Below, piece by piece: positions 32,582 to 40,393 of a stretch of DNA of 64,000 nt. Position 1 is the stretch's first letter. Every line of letters begins with the position of its first letter. Source of the DNA: VRUE01 sp963695835 (GTDB lineage Bacteria > Actinomycetota > Thermoleophilia > Solirubrobacterales > 70-9); NCBI GenBank assembly GCA_963695835.1, contig CAVOHR010000003.1:124001-188000 (forward strand), in the 5' to 3' direction. The translations under genes and the position numbers were made by a program. The notes under the pieces were generated by a model. It did not search any database and was not told the DNA's origin. It saw only the letters and a list, made by a program, of their open reading frames with translations.

Positions 32582-33900
32582 TCCGGTTCTCCTTTCTCGA
32601 CGGGGGCCCGCGGTTCGGCGACCACCAGGCCGCGCTTGTCGGGGCTGTAGGCGATCGCGCTCTTGCGCACCCGCTCCGAGCGCGAGCCGGCGGGGCGCAG
32701 GTCGACCTCGGTCAGCACGGTGCGCAGCACCCGCTTGATCTCCTGTTCGGCGTAGCTCGCCGCCAGGCAGCGCCGCGCGCCGCCGCCGAAGGGGATCCAG
32801 GTGTAGGTGCCGGGCGGCTGCTCGAGGAAGCGCTCGGGGACGAAGCGCAGGGGGTGGGGGTAGACCGCCGGGTCGCGGTGGACCAGGTAGACGCAGGGCG
32901 CGACCGTCGTCCCCGCCGGGAGCTCATAGCCGCCCAGCTCCATCGGCTCGAGCAGGCGGCGAACGACGACCGGCACCGGCGGGCAGAGCCGCAGCGTCTC
33001 CTTGACCACCGCGTCCATGTAGTCGCCGCCCTCCCCGGCGAGGATCTCCTCGCGCAGCCGCTCCAGCTTGTCGGGGTGGCGCAGCAACCGCTCGAACAGC
33101 CAGGAGAGCGAGGTCGAGGTCGGGCCGTCGGTCAGCAGGGTCAGCATTTCGTCGCGCAGGTCGCGCTCGCTCATCGGCGAGCCGTCCTCGTAGCGGGCGT
33201 CGACCAGCATCGAGACGACGTCCTTGCGACCGCGATCGCCTTCGGCGCGGCGCTGTCGCACCTCTTCGAGCACGGCGTCCTCGACCGCGCCCATCGCCTC
33301 GCGGAAGCGGCGGTTGCGCGAGATCCAGCCCGGTCCGAGCGCGGCCAGCATCGCCAGGCGGCCGGGGTCGTTCATCGCCTCGGTCAGCTCGCCGAGCAGC
33401 CCGCGCAGGCGCCGCAGGCGCGGCGTCTCCTCCGGCCCGAAGACGGCGCGGACGATCACCCCCTGGGTGATCGCCTGCATCCGCGGCCACAGCGCGAAGG
33501 GCTCGCCGACCGGCCAGCTCGCGACCTCGCGCCGCGCCACCTCGGCCATCATCTCCGCGTCGCCCTCCATCCGCTCGCCGTGGAAGGGCGGCAGCATCAG
33601 GCGCCGGCGCTGCATGTGCTCGGGCTCCTCGATCAGCATCACCGAGCGCGGCCCCAGCACCGGCCCGAGCAGCGGGTTCGCCAGGTCGACGCCGAGGCTC
33701 GAGGGCTTCGCGGTGAAGACCTTCTTCACGTCCTCGGGGTCGCAGAGGATGACCCAGGTGCCGCAGTGGACGATCCGCAGCGTGAAGGTGTCGCCGTAGC
33801 GCTCGCGGCAGCGCTTCATCAGCGGGAACGGCCGCCGCGCCCAGCCGAGCGACTGCAGTGCCGGCGGCATCCGCGGACCGGGAGGCAGCCCCGCCCTCAC
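32554..33900 (-). CDS. Cytochrome P450
   Basis: A 448-residue P450. The haem loop FGGGARRCLA with the axial Cys, KETLRLCPPVPVVVRR with ExxR, and PERFLEQ are clear. The I-helix reads LLTDGPTSTSLSW, where the usual acidic residue before the catalytic Thr is replaced by a Thr, which may affect O2 activation. An N-terminal membrane anchor is lacking, as in most bacterial soluble P450s. It overlaps both neighbours and so belongs to the operon. Confidence 0.93.
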   Translation of the reverse strand: MRAGLPPGPRMPPALQSLGWARRPFPLMKRCRERYGDTFTLRIVHCGTWVILCDPEDVKKVFTAKPSSLGVDLANPLLGPVLGPRSVMLIEEPEHMQRRRLMLPPFHGERMEGDAEMMAEVARREVASWPVGEPFALWPRMQAITQGVIVRAVFGPEETPRLRRLRGLLGELTEAMNDPGRLAMLAALGPGWISRNRRFREAMGAVEDAVLEEVRQRRAEGDRGRKDVVSMLVDARYEDGSPMSERDLRDEMLTLLTDGPTSTSLSWLFERLLRHPDKLERLREEILAGEGGDYMDAVVKETLRLCPPVPVVVRRLLEPMELGGYELPAGTTVAPCVYLVHRDPAVYPHPLRFVPERFLEQPPGTYTWIPFGGGARRCLAASYAEQEIKRVLRTVLTEVDLRPAGSRSERVRKSAIAYSPDKRGLVVAEPRAPVEKGEPEWQTSPIFS

Positions 33901-34205
33901 CGTTGCCCCCCGTCGCCCTCGGGCGCCGGCGCCGCCATCAGCTCGTCCTCCTCCTTGCAGGTGGCGGCGATCAGCAGCTCGAACAGGTCGGCGCTGAACT
34001 CGGCCGGCAGCCCGGCCTCGACGCCGCGGGCGAGGTAGCGCGTTCGCACCTCGTCGACCCGCGCCGGCTGCATCATCGGGATTCCCTCGGCGAGCTTGTG
34101 GCGGGCGATCTCGCGGCAGACCTCGAAGCGCTCGCCGAGCAGGCGGGCGATCTCGTCGTCGAGCCCGTCGAGGCGCCGGCGGTAGGGCCCGAGCCCCCGA
34201 CTCAT
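33897..34205 (-). CDS. Chorismate mutase (AroQ fold), likely aminodeoxychorismate mutase
   Basis: A 102-residue all-helical protein with YRRRLDGLDDEIARLLGERF, then VCREIARHK and a C-terminal helix, the AroQ pattern of R...LD..D..L...R.....I...K. Since the fused gene at 35735 makes aminodeoxychorismate, this enzyme is better explained as a 4-amino-4-deoxychorismate mutase (PapB/CmlD type) than as a housekeeping chorismate mutase. That refinement rests on context. Overlaps both neighbours by 4 bp. Confidence 0.8.
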   Translation of the reverse strand: MSRGLGPYRRRLDGLDDEIARLLGERFEVCREIARHKLAEGIPMMQPARVDEVRTRYLARGVEAGLPAEFSADLFELLIAATCKEEDELMAAPAPEGDGGQR

Positions 34206-35170
34206 GCCGGCACCACCGCCTCGTCGAGCAGGCCCGCCGCGAAGGCGTAGCCGCAGGCGGCGAGCGAGTGCAGCGCGTAGCCGCCCTCCTGGATCACGCA
34301 GACCGGTAGCCCGGAGGCGGCGAGCAGGCGGCCGATCTGGGCGAAGATCGTCGGCGAGAAGCTCCAGCTGCCGTGCGGGTCGCCCCGCACCGTGTCATAG
34401 CCGAGCGAGACGACCAGCGCCCCGCAGGTCAGGCTCAGGGCGTCGACCGAGGTGCCGACGGCGTGCAGGTAGTCGGCGGCGTCCGGACTGCGGCGGAACT
34501 CGACCACCCGTTCGCGCTCGCTGCTCGGCCTCACCGTCTCGCCGGCCACGTTGGTCACCGGGTGGGCGTGCAGCGAGTGCAGCCTGGCGTCGCCCATCGA
34601 GGCGACGATCGCCGCGGTGCCGTTCGGGTAGTGCAGGTCGAGGTCGAGGATGCCGACCGGTCCCATGCCTCCCTCGGCAAGGGTCAGCGCCGCCGCTGCG
34701 GCGGTGTTCAGGTAGCAGTAGCCGGCGCACCAGTCCGGCCCGGCATGGTGGCCCGGCGGGCGGCTCAGCGCGTAGGCGAAACGGGCGCCGCCGACGATCC
34801 GCGCCGCCGCGGCGATCGCCGTCCGCACCCCCTCGCGGGCGGCGGCGACGAGGCCGGCGCAGACGGGGATGTCGGGCGCCAGGCCGGGGGCGGCGAGGTG
34901 CGGCATCACCACCGGCTCCTCGGATCGGACCCCGTCGAGCTCCTCCAGGTAGCCGGGCTCGTGCAGCCGTGCCAGCGTCCGTTCCAGCTCCTCGTCGCCA
35001 GCGTCGGCGCCGGCGGCGCGCACGCGCGAGTGGCAGGTGAGGCCGCTGCGCAGCTCGGTCAGGCGGCGGTTGTCGTCCATGCCCGGCCGCCGCCGGCCGC
35101 CTTCGACGATCCAGTGGGCGGAGTCGCGGCGGCCGCGCCGCTGCTCGATCATCAGCAGCTCGGCGCTCAC
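34202..35170 (-). CDS. HDAC-fold amidohydrolase (acetylpolyamine amidohydrolase-like)
   Basis: A 322-residue arginase/deacetylase-fold zinc enzyme. Motifs in order are LHEPGYLEEL, SRPPGHHAG with the catalytic His pair, GYCYLNTAAAAA, GILDLDLHYPNGT with Asp and His zinc ligands, VVSLGYDTVRGDP with the second Asp, and VIQEGGY. It should remove an acyl group from an amine. A GNAT acyltransferase is encoded next to it, so an acylation/deacylation protection step is plausible. The GTG start overlaps the TGA of a 22-codon micro-ORF. Confidence 0.9.
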   Translation of the reverse strand: MSAELLMIEQRRGRRDSAHWIVEGGRRRPGMDDNRRLTELRSGLTCHSRVRAAGADAGDEELERTLARLHEPGYLEELDGVRSEEPVVMPHLAAPGLAPDIPVCAGLVAAAREGVRTAIAAAARIVGGARFAYALSRPPGHHAGPDWCAGYCYLNTAAAAALTLAEGGMGPVGILDLDLHYPNGTAAIVASMGDARLHSLHAHPVTNVAGETVRPSSERERVVEFRRSPDAADYLHAVGTSVDALSLTCGALVVSLGYDTVRGDPHGSWSFSPTIFAQIGRLLAASGLPVCVIQEGGYALHSLAACGYAFAAGLLDEAVVPA

Positions 35171-35232
35171 AGGACAACCCTCCGCCGTTCCTTGGCGGCG
35201 GATGACAGGGGAAAGGCACAGCGGAAGCTCAT
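35167..35232 (-). CDS. 22-codon linker micro-ORF, copy 1
   Basis: The frame reads MSFRCAFPLSSAAKE followed by six residues (RRRVVL) and TGA. Its ATG overlaps the stop of the GNAT gene (ATGA), and its TGA overlaps the GTG of the HDAC-like gene (GTGA). GGCGGAGGG near its end provides the ribosome site of the next gene. About 80% of its 66 bases match copy 2 at 37888-37953, including the same reading frame. Confidence 0.6.
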   Translation of the reverse strand: MSFRCAFPLSSAAKERRRVVL

Positions 35233-35738
35233 AGCAGCCGCCGCATCCGCGGTCCGAGGTGCTGGAAGCCGTTGGCCCGGTAGAAGGCCTCGGTCGCGCC
35301 GATGCCCGCGAAGGTCTGCTTCGGCAGGCCGACCTCGAGCCGCCTGACGCCGCGCTCGCCCGCCTCCTGGACGAGCGCCATGATCAGGTCGCGGCCGATC
35401 GACCTGCTGCGCCAGGACGGCAGCACCCAGAGGTCCTGGATCGTCGCGTAGCGGCCGGGCACGTGGACGGCGAACTGCCAGCTCGCCGCCAGCACCCCGA
35501 CGATCTCGCCGCCCGTCTCGGCGACCAGCAGCGCCCCCGCCTCGGGACGGCCGGTCAGCTCGCGCACGGCGCCCTCCAGCTCCGTCGTCGACGGGCCCTC
35601 GCCGCCAAGCTCGACCAGCAGGGCCTCGATCGCCGCCGCCACCGCCGGGGCGTCCTCGGCGGTCGCCGCGCGGACCTTCGGGCCCGCCGCTCCCGGTCGG
35701 TCCAGCGCATCGGGCACGCTCGCGCTCGGCTCGGTCAT
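35229..35738 (-). CDS. GNAT-family acyltransferase
   Basis: A 169-residue N-acyltransferase. After a Pro/Ala-rich start, the fold shows VRAATAEDAPAVAAAI, then YATIQDLWVLPSWRSRSIGR with the acyl-CoA pyrophosphate loop (RSRSIGRDL) and a C-terminal AFYRANGFQHLG. It overlaps the upstream synthase by 4 bp and the micro-ORF by 4 bp. In the operon it may acylate an amine intermediate or the product. Confidence 0.85.
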   Translation of the reverse strand: MTEPSASVPDALDRPGAAGPKVRAATAEDAPAVAAAIEALLVELGGEGPSTTELEGAVRELTGRPEAGALLVAETGGEIVGVLAASWQFAVHVPGRYATIQDLWVLPSWRSRSIGRDLIMALVQEAGERGVRRLEVGLPKQTFAGIGATEAFYRANGFQHLGPRMRRLL

Positions 35739-37891
35739 GCCGCCTCGAGCGTCTCCGCGCGGGGCTCCAGCTCGACCGACCAGGCGGCGGGCGAATCGCT
35801 GCCGGTCGCCGCCTTGGCGATCGCCGCCATCGGCGCCCTTGCCTTCAGCAGGATCTCGTCGAACTCGTCGACCGGGTCCGACTGGATGACGATCGCCCCG
35901 CCGGCGCCGATCGTCGTCCGCCCCGGCCGGATCACGATCGTGCGGATGACGATGCTGAGGTCCATGCTGCCGTCGACGCCGAACCAGCCGATCGCGCCGG
36001 AGTAGACGCCGCGCGCCTCGGCCTCGATGTCGTCGATGATCTCCATCGTGCGCAGCTTCGGCGCCCCGGTCATCGAGCCGCCCGGGAAGCAGGCGCGGGC
36101 GCATTCGGGCGCGGTGCGCTCCTCGGCCAGGACCCCGCTCACCGTCGAGATCAGCTGGTGGACGGTCGCGTAGTCCTCGACGATCATCAGCTCGGGGACG
36201 CCGACGCTGCCGACCTCGCAGACGCGGCCGAGGTCGTTGCGCAGCAGGTCGACGATCATCAGGTGCTCGGCGTAGGTCTTTTCGTCGCTGGTCAGCTCGT
36301 CGCGCAGCGCCGCGTCGCGCTCGGGGTCGGCGGCGCGCGAGCTGGTCCCCTTGATCGGCCGCGCCTCGACCCGGCGCTCGCGGTCGACCGAGAGGAAGCG
36401 CTCCGGCGAGGAGCTGACGATCGCCGCCTCGCCCAGCTTCAGGTAGGCGGCGAAGGGCGCCGGGTTGCTGCGGCGAAGGGTCTTGTAGAGGTGGAAGGGG
36501 TCGGGGCCGGCGTCGGTCGAGATCTGGTCGGTGAGGCAGACCTCGTAGGACTCGCCTGTCGCCAGTTCGGCCCGGCTGCGGGCGATGTCGGCCAGGTACT
36601 GCTCGCGGCCGCGCCCGACCCTGAAGCTGACGTGGTCGGCGAGCGGTTGCTCGGGCGGGGGACCGGGCGGCGACGCCGAGGGGGGCGGCAGGGCGAGGAC
36701 CTCGCCCACCGCCGCCTCGGCGTCGTCCAGCCAGCGCTCGGCACCCGCCTCGTCGCCATGGCAGAGCGTGACCAGGTGCGTCCGGTGACGCACGTGGTCG
36801 ACGGCGACGAGACGGTTGGCGAGCATCATCACTGCGTCGGGAAGATCCGATCGGTGCACGTTCGGCGCGCCGCAGTCGGCCTTCAGCTCGTAGCCGAGGT
36901 AGCCGACGAAGCCGCCGAGCAGGCCGCGGGGCAGGTTGGCCGGCGGTTCGATCGCGTGGGCGGCGACTTCGCGGTCGAGCAGCTCGAAGATCGAGCCGCG
37001 CTCGGTCTCGCTGCCGCCGGCGCGGTGCGCCTGCGCGAGCCCGGTCTCGACGTCGTATTCGAGCACGCAGCGCTCGGCGCCGGCGCTGGTGCCGAGGTAG
37101 GAGCGCTGCGCCAGCCGGGTCGGGGCGTCGGCGCTGTCGAGCCAGAAGGCGTGCTCGCAATCGGCGAAGAGCCGTTCGAAGAGCGCCTCGGTCGAGGGCT
37201 CGCCGGGCAGCGAGCGGCTGCGCATCTGCATCCCCGTGGCCAGCGCGCGGCGCACCTGCGAGCGGCGCTGCGGCGCCTCCCGCGGCCGTCTCGCGCCGCG
37301 CCGGCGCGAGACCTTGCGCTGCCGCGCCAGCGCGTAGAAGTTCTCGATCAGGCGCGCCCCGTACTCGGTCGCGATCGACTCCGGGTGGAACTGGACGCCC
37401 CACAGCGGCCGGCGCAGGTGTTCGATCCCCATCACCACGCCGTCGTCGGCCCGGGCCGTGATCTGGCCCTCCGGCCCCATGTCGGTGATCTGCAGCGAGT
37501 GGTAGCGGACCACCGGGAAGTCCTGCGGGATCCCCTCGAACAGGCCGCTCTCCTCGTGGTGGATGCGGCTGAGGCGCCCGTGCATCGCCTCGGGGGCGCT
37601 GCAGACCTTGCCGTCGAGCAGGTGGCCGAGCCCCTGGTGGCCGAGGCAGATGCCGAGCACCGGGATCTCGCTGTAGCGGAGGATGTCGTCGCAGACGCAG
37701 AAGTCGTGCCAGCGCTGCGGCGTGCCGGGGCCGGGGGAGAGGACGATCGCGTCGAACTCCCAGCGTTCCAGCGCCCGCCAGGAGACCGCGTCGTTGTCGA
37801 CGACGATCGGCTCTTCGCCCGAGACGCCGGCCAGCAGGTGGAAGACGTTGTAGGTGTAGGAGTCGTGGTTGTCGACCAGCAGCGTCCTCAC
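35735..37891 (-). CDS. Fused aminodeoxychorismate synthase (PabA-PabB)
   Basis: A 718-residue two-domain enzyme. Residues 1-200 are a class I glutamine amidotransferase: VLSPGPGTPQ, GICLGHQGLGHLL with the nucleophile Cys, and WGVQFHPESIAT with the His-Glu pair. Residues about 245-700 are the chorismate-binding domain, with GGFVGYLGYELKADCG, RRVEARPIKGTSSRAAD, CFPGGSMTGAPKLRTMEII and GAIGWFGVDGSMDLSIVIRT. PIKGT has the Lys of aminodeoxychorismate synthases rather than the Ala of anthranilate synthases. It replaces a hydroxyl of chorismate by an amine, as in p-aminobenzoate or p-aminophenylalanine pathways. GTG 37891 was chosen because it starts directly with the amidotransferase and overlaps the linker stop. 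Confidence 0.9.
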   Translation of the reverse strand: MRTLLVDNHDSYTYNVFHLLAGVSGEEPIVVDNDAVSWRALERWEFDAIVLSPGPGTPQRWHDFCVCDDILRYSEIPVLGICLGHQGLGHLLDGKVCSAPEAMHGRLSRIHHEESGLFEGIPQDFPVVRYHSLQITDMGPEGQITARADDGVVMGIEHLRRPLWGVQFHPESIATEYGARLIENFYALARQRKVSRRRGARRPREAPQRRSQVRRALATGMQMRSRSLPGEPSTEALFERLFADCEHAFWLDSADAPTRLAQRSYLGTSAGAERCVLEYDVETGLAQAHRAGGSETERGSIFELLDREVAAHAIEPPANLPRGLLGGFVGYLGYELKADCGAPNVHRSDLPDAVMMLANRLVAVDHVRHRTHLVTLCHGDEAGAERWLDDAEAAVGEVLALPPPSASPPGPPPEQPLADHVSFRVGRGREQYLADIARSRAELATGESYEVCLTDQISTDAGPDPFHLYKTLRRSNPAPFAAYLKLGEAAIVSSSPERFLSVDRERRVEARPIKGTSSRAADPERDAALRDELTSDEKTYAEHLMIVDLLRNDLGRVCEVGSVGVPELMIVEDYATVHQLISTVSGVLAEERTAPECARACFPGGSMTGAPKLRTMEIIDDIEAEARGVYSGAIGWFGVDGSMDLSIVIRTIVIRPGRTTIGAGGAIVIQSDPVDEFDEILLKARAPMAAIAKAATGSDSPAAWSVELEPRAETLEAA

Positions 37892-37953
37892 AGGACCCCC
37901 TTCCGCCGTTCCTTGTCGATGCATGTCGGGGGAAAGGCGCAGCGGAGCGTCAT
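37888..37953 (-). CDS. 22-codon linker micro-ORF, copy 2
   Basis: The frame reads MTLRCAFPPTCIDKE followed by RRKGVL and TGA. The ATG overlaps the stop of the synthetase-like gene (ATGA), and TGA overlaps the GTG of the fused synthase (GTGA). GGCGGAAGGGGG precedes that start. Length, frame, overlaps and sequence match the copies at 35167 and 46935. Confidence 0.6.
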   Translation of the reverse strand: MTLRCAFPPTCIDKERRKGVL

Positions 37954-39623
37954 CGTGCCGTCTCCAGCCCGAGGCCGCGGGCGCTCTCGTCGAGCACGGC
38001 GCCGACCACCCGGTCGACGTGAGGGCCGCGGTCGCGCTCCAGGTGCCAGTGCGTGAGGTGGCCGGCGTAGCGCGCCAGCGGGAGCGGGTCGAGCCGCTCG
38101 GAGGCGAGGCTGAGGTGCCGCCGGTACATCTCGGCCTGGAGGACGGCGAAGCGGTACTCCGGGTCGTGCAGGCGATCGTCGTTGGAGGAAGGCGCCCGCC
38201 TGCTGCCGCGCGAGCGGGCGCGCGCCATGTCCCAGCCGAGGCTCTTCTCGTCCAGGAGCAGCTTCTCGGGCTCGAAGTCGACCTTCTTCGCCGCCGGGTG
38301 CAGGAGGAAGTAGCCGAGCGCGATCTGCGAGGCGACCTGATCGGGGCGCGGGTGGTCGCGCCGGATCGCGGCCCGCTGCGGATCGGCGTCGAGCTGCTCG
38401 TCGATCCATTCGACCAGGTGGTCGATCAGCAGCGCCCCCTCCTTGCTCGAGGCGATCTTCTGCTTCTCCTTGGCGACCATGCCGTGGAAGATGTCGTGGT
38501 AGGGGTGGAAGCCGTTGCCGCTGTCGGTGTGGACCAGCTCGGCCATCAGCTGGCGCCGGCAGGTGACGTGGGCGAACCACTCCTGGCCGCAGACCTGGAC
38601 CGAGGTCGTGCCGTCGAGCCCGGTGTCCGCCAGCCAGTAGGCGAGCGCGCGCATGTGCTGGGTCGGCACGCCGTCGGAGCGGACCAGCGGCATCTCCTCC
38701 AGCTCCTCGCGACCGGTCAGGTAGACGACGGTGCCGTCGGGGCGGCGCTGGAGCGTTCCCTCCCGCAGGCCGCGCGCGGTCAGCTCGACGACCTCGGGCA
38801 GGAAGTCGGACTCGAAGAAGACGCGATCGAAGGAGATGCCGAGCCGGGCCAGGGTCTTGCGCTGGCCGGAGATCACCCAGGCGCGCGTCTGCGACCACAG
38901 TTCGAGCGCGCTCTGGTCGCCGTTCAGGACCCGCAACAGCAGCTCGTCGGCGCTGTCGTTGCGGACGTCGACCTCGCGGGTCAGCGAGTCCGCCGGATGG
39001 TCGGAGGCGAGCCCGAGAGCGGCCCCGTTCTTGACGTAGTCGGCGTAGCAGTAGCCGACGAAGTGGTCGCTCTTGACGCCGTTCTCCGAGGACAGCTGCG
39101 GATAGCGGCCGCTGCGGATCACCCCGGCCATCGCCTCGCCCATGCTGCGGCCGACGTCGCAGATGATGCTGCGCCGCTCGACCCGCCCCCCGGCCTGCGT
39201 GAGCGCGGCGGCCAGGGCGTTGCCCAGCCCGAGGTTGCGCAGGTGGCCGATGTGGAGCGCCTTGGTCGAGTTGGCGTCCCAGAAGTTGAGCGCGAAACGG
39301 CGACCGGCGGCGAGGTCGCTGTAGTCCTCGCCGCCGGCGCCGTCGCGCTCCTCCAGTGCGGCGCCGCGCTGCTCGATCAGGTCGTCGACGACGCGCACCC
39401 GGACCTGATCGCCGCGCCGCTCGACCGTCTCGACCCACGGCACCAGCTCGATCCGTTCCAGTGCCCGCAGCGAGTCGGGGTCCTGCCGCCAGCCGCCGAC
39501 CCGGGGGACCAGCATCAGATCGAAGCGGTCGTGCGGCCTGTACGGCGCCCGGAGCCCCCAGTGAGCTTGGGTCCCGTCCCGGCCCGCGGCGTCGTCGAAG
39601 TAGTCGAAGAGGTTGATGTCCAT
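37950..39623 (-). CDS. Class I aminoacyl-tRNA synthetase paralogue, ArgRS-like
   Basis: A 557-residue protein of the ArgRS family. The class I signature appears as NFWDANSTKALHIGHLRN about residue 120, with HIGH intact, and the KMSKS equivalent as KEKQKIASSKEG about residue 360. GQEWFAHVTCRRQL and the DALR-like IALGYFLLHPAAKKVDFEPE also fit ArgRS. The N-terminal domain and the C-terminal anticodon region differ from or are shorter than in housekeeping ArgRS. Lying in a biosynthetic operon directly behind a tRNA gene, it may charge a tRNA to supply an activated amino acid, or may be reused as an amide-forming enzyme. ATG 39623 was chosen because earlier starts lie inside the tRNA. Confidence 0.85.
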   Translation of the reverse strand: MDINLFDYFDDAAGRDGTQAHWGLRAPYRPHDRFDLMLVPRVGGWRQDPDSLRALERIELVPWVETVERRGDQVRVRVVDDLIEQRGAALEERDGAGGEDYSDLAAGRRFALNFWDANSTKALHIGHLRNLGLGNALAAALTQAGGRVERRSIICDVGRSMGEAMAGVIRSGRYPQLSSENGVKSDHFVGYCYADYVKNGAALGLASDHPADSLTREVDVRNDSADELLLRVLNGDQSALELWSQTRAWVISGQRKTLARLGISFDRVFFESDFLPEVVELTARGLREGTLQRRPDGTVVYLTGREELEEMPLVRSDGVPTQHMRALAYWLADTGLDGTTSVQVCGQEWFAHVTCRRQLMAELVHTDSGNGFHPYHDIFHGMVAKEKQKIASSKEGALLIDHLVEWIDEQLDADPQRAAIRRDHPRPDQVASQIALGYFLLHPAAKKVDFEPEKLLLDEKSLGWDMARARSRGSRRAPSSNDDRLHDPEYRFAVLQAEMYRRHLSLASERLDPLPLARYAGHLTHWHLERDRGPHVDRVVGAVLDESARGLGLETAR

Positions 39624-39648
39624 AGGTGCGACCACTCTCGTTCTCCCA

Positions 39649-39721
39649 TGCACCAGCCGGGGCTCGAACCCGGATCGTCGGCTTACAAACCCGATCCTCT
39701 AACCGATTGAGGTACTGGTGC
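39649..39721 (-). tRNA. tRNA with UGU anticodon (Thr-like)
   Basis: On the minus strand the acceptor GCACCAG pairs with CTGGTGC, the D-stem CCTC/GAGG closes a loop with GG, the T-arm CCGGG-TTCGAGC-CCCGG is perfect, and the discriminator is A. The anticodon arm TCGGG-TTTGTAA-GCCGA carries anticodon TGT, reading ACA (Thr), but its innermost pair is a G-G mismatch where ordinary tRNA-Thr has C-G. The variable loop has four bases and CCA is not encoded. It lies 26 bases upstream of the synthetase-like gene on the same strand. Confidence 0.88.
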
Positions 39722-39867
39722 CCGTCTTCCGGTCGAGCGTCCAAATCGACGCCCGACTAGTCAATTTCGGCTGAGTGTAACAGCACGATCAAACGAGGGT
39801 CGCCCCGGGTACGCGGCGAGTTGCCAGACCCTCGCGGCGCTGACGCCGCAGCCGCCGAGGCTGCCGT

Positions 39868-40095
39868 CTAGCGGGGAACCGCTTCGAAGATCGGGTCGGC
39901 CGCGTCGGGGTCCTGGCCCTCGGCGCGCTGGATGTAATCAGTCCTCTCGAGCACCAGCAGGTGGTAGAAGACTTTCTCCAGCGGCGGGCCGAGCTTGCGG
40001 GTCAGCTCCGTGGCGCGCGACGGGTTCGCCCTCACCGTGGCGAGGATCTGCACCCGGAGCGCATGCCAGAAAACCCTTGCCTCTACGAAATCCAC
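39868..40095 (-). CDS. Small winged-helix regulator, ArsR-like
   Basis: A 75-residue DNA-binding protein. ARVFWHALRVQILATVRANP, then SRATELTRKLGPPLEKVFYH and LLVLERTDYIQRA fit a winged helix of the ArsR type without a visible metal site. GTG 40095 was chosen because GAGAGGGG lies at good distance upstream; a TTG ten codons earlier is possible. It is upstream of the tRNA on the same strand and is the best local candidate regulator of the biosynthetic operon. Between it and the tRNA (39722-39867) there is a TTGACT element on the minus strand but no convincing -10 box. Confidence 0.75.
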   Translation of the reverse strand: MDFVEARVFWHALRVQILATVRANPSRATELTRKLGPPLEKVFYHLLVLERTDYIQRAEGQDPDAADPIFEAVPR

Positions 40096-40326
40096 CCGAT
40101 TCCCCTCTCGATGCTGAATGTGCAATATCCGATGACCTGGTCGGACTGTCTTCAGCTAATGATTGCGCGCCGGCGACCGTTTCGGACCGCTTGAGCGCTG
40201 TCTTAACGATTGGCTAACCAGCCAGTGACAATTGAAACACTCAGGACGCTCCGAAAGAGCGGTTGGGAATGCTTCAGGCGTCGCTCGGGAACCCGCGGGG
40301 AGGGGTTTTCGATTCGCGGGCGATCC

Positions 40327-40351
40327 GGATCGCCGGTCTGAGCGGCGATCC
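40327..40351 (-). terminator. Hairpin downstream of the LysR-type gene
   Basis: GGATCGCC (40327-40334) and GGCGATCC (40344-40351) form a perfect 8-bp stem with a 9-nt loop, about 43 bp past the LysR gene stop. There is no U-run, so termination is only possible. The rest of 40096-40393 holds no gene I can support. Confidence 0.4.
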
Positions 40352-40393
40352 GGCGATCCGCTGGTTTGGGGTTTGGGGCGCTCGACGCGGCCG

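Noticed and set aside
35735..37891. Anthranilate synthase (fused TrpE-TrpG)
   Set aside because: The chorismate domain carries PIKGT, typical of aminodeoxychorismate synthase, and a mutase of the matching pathway is in the same operon.
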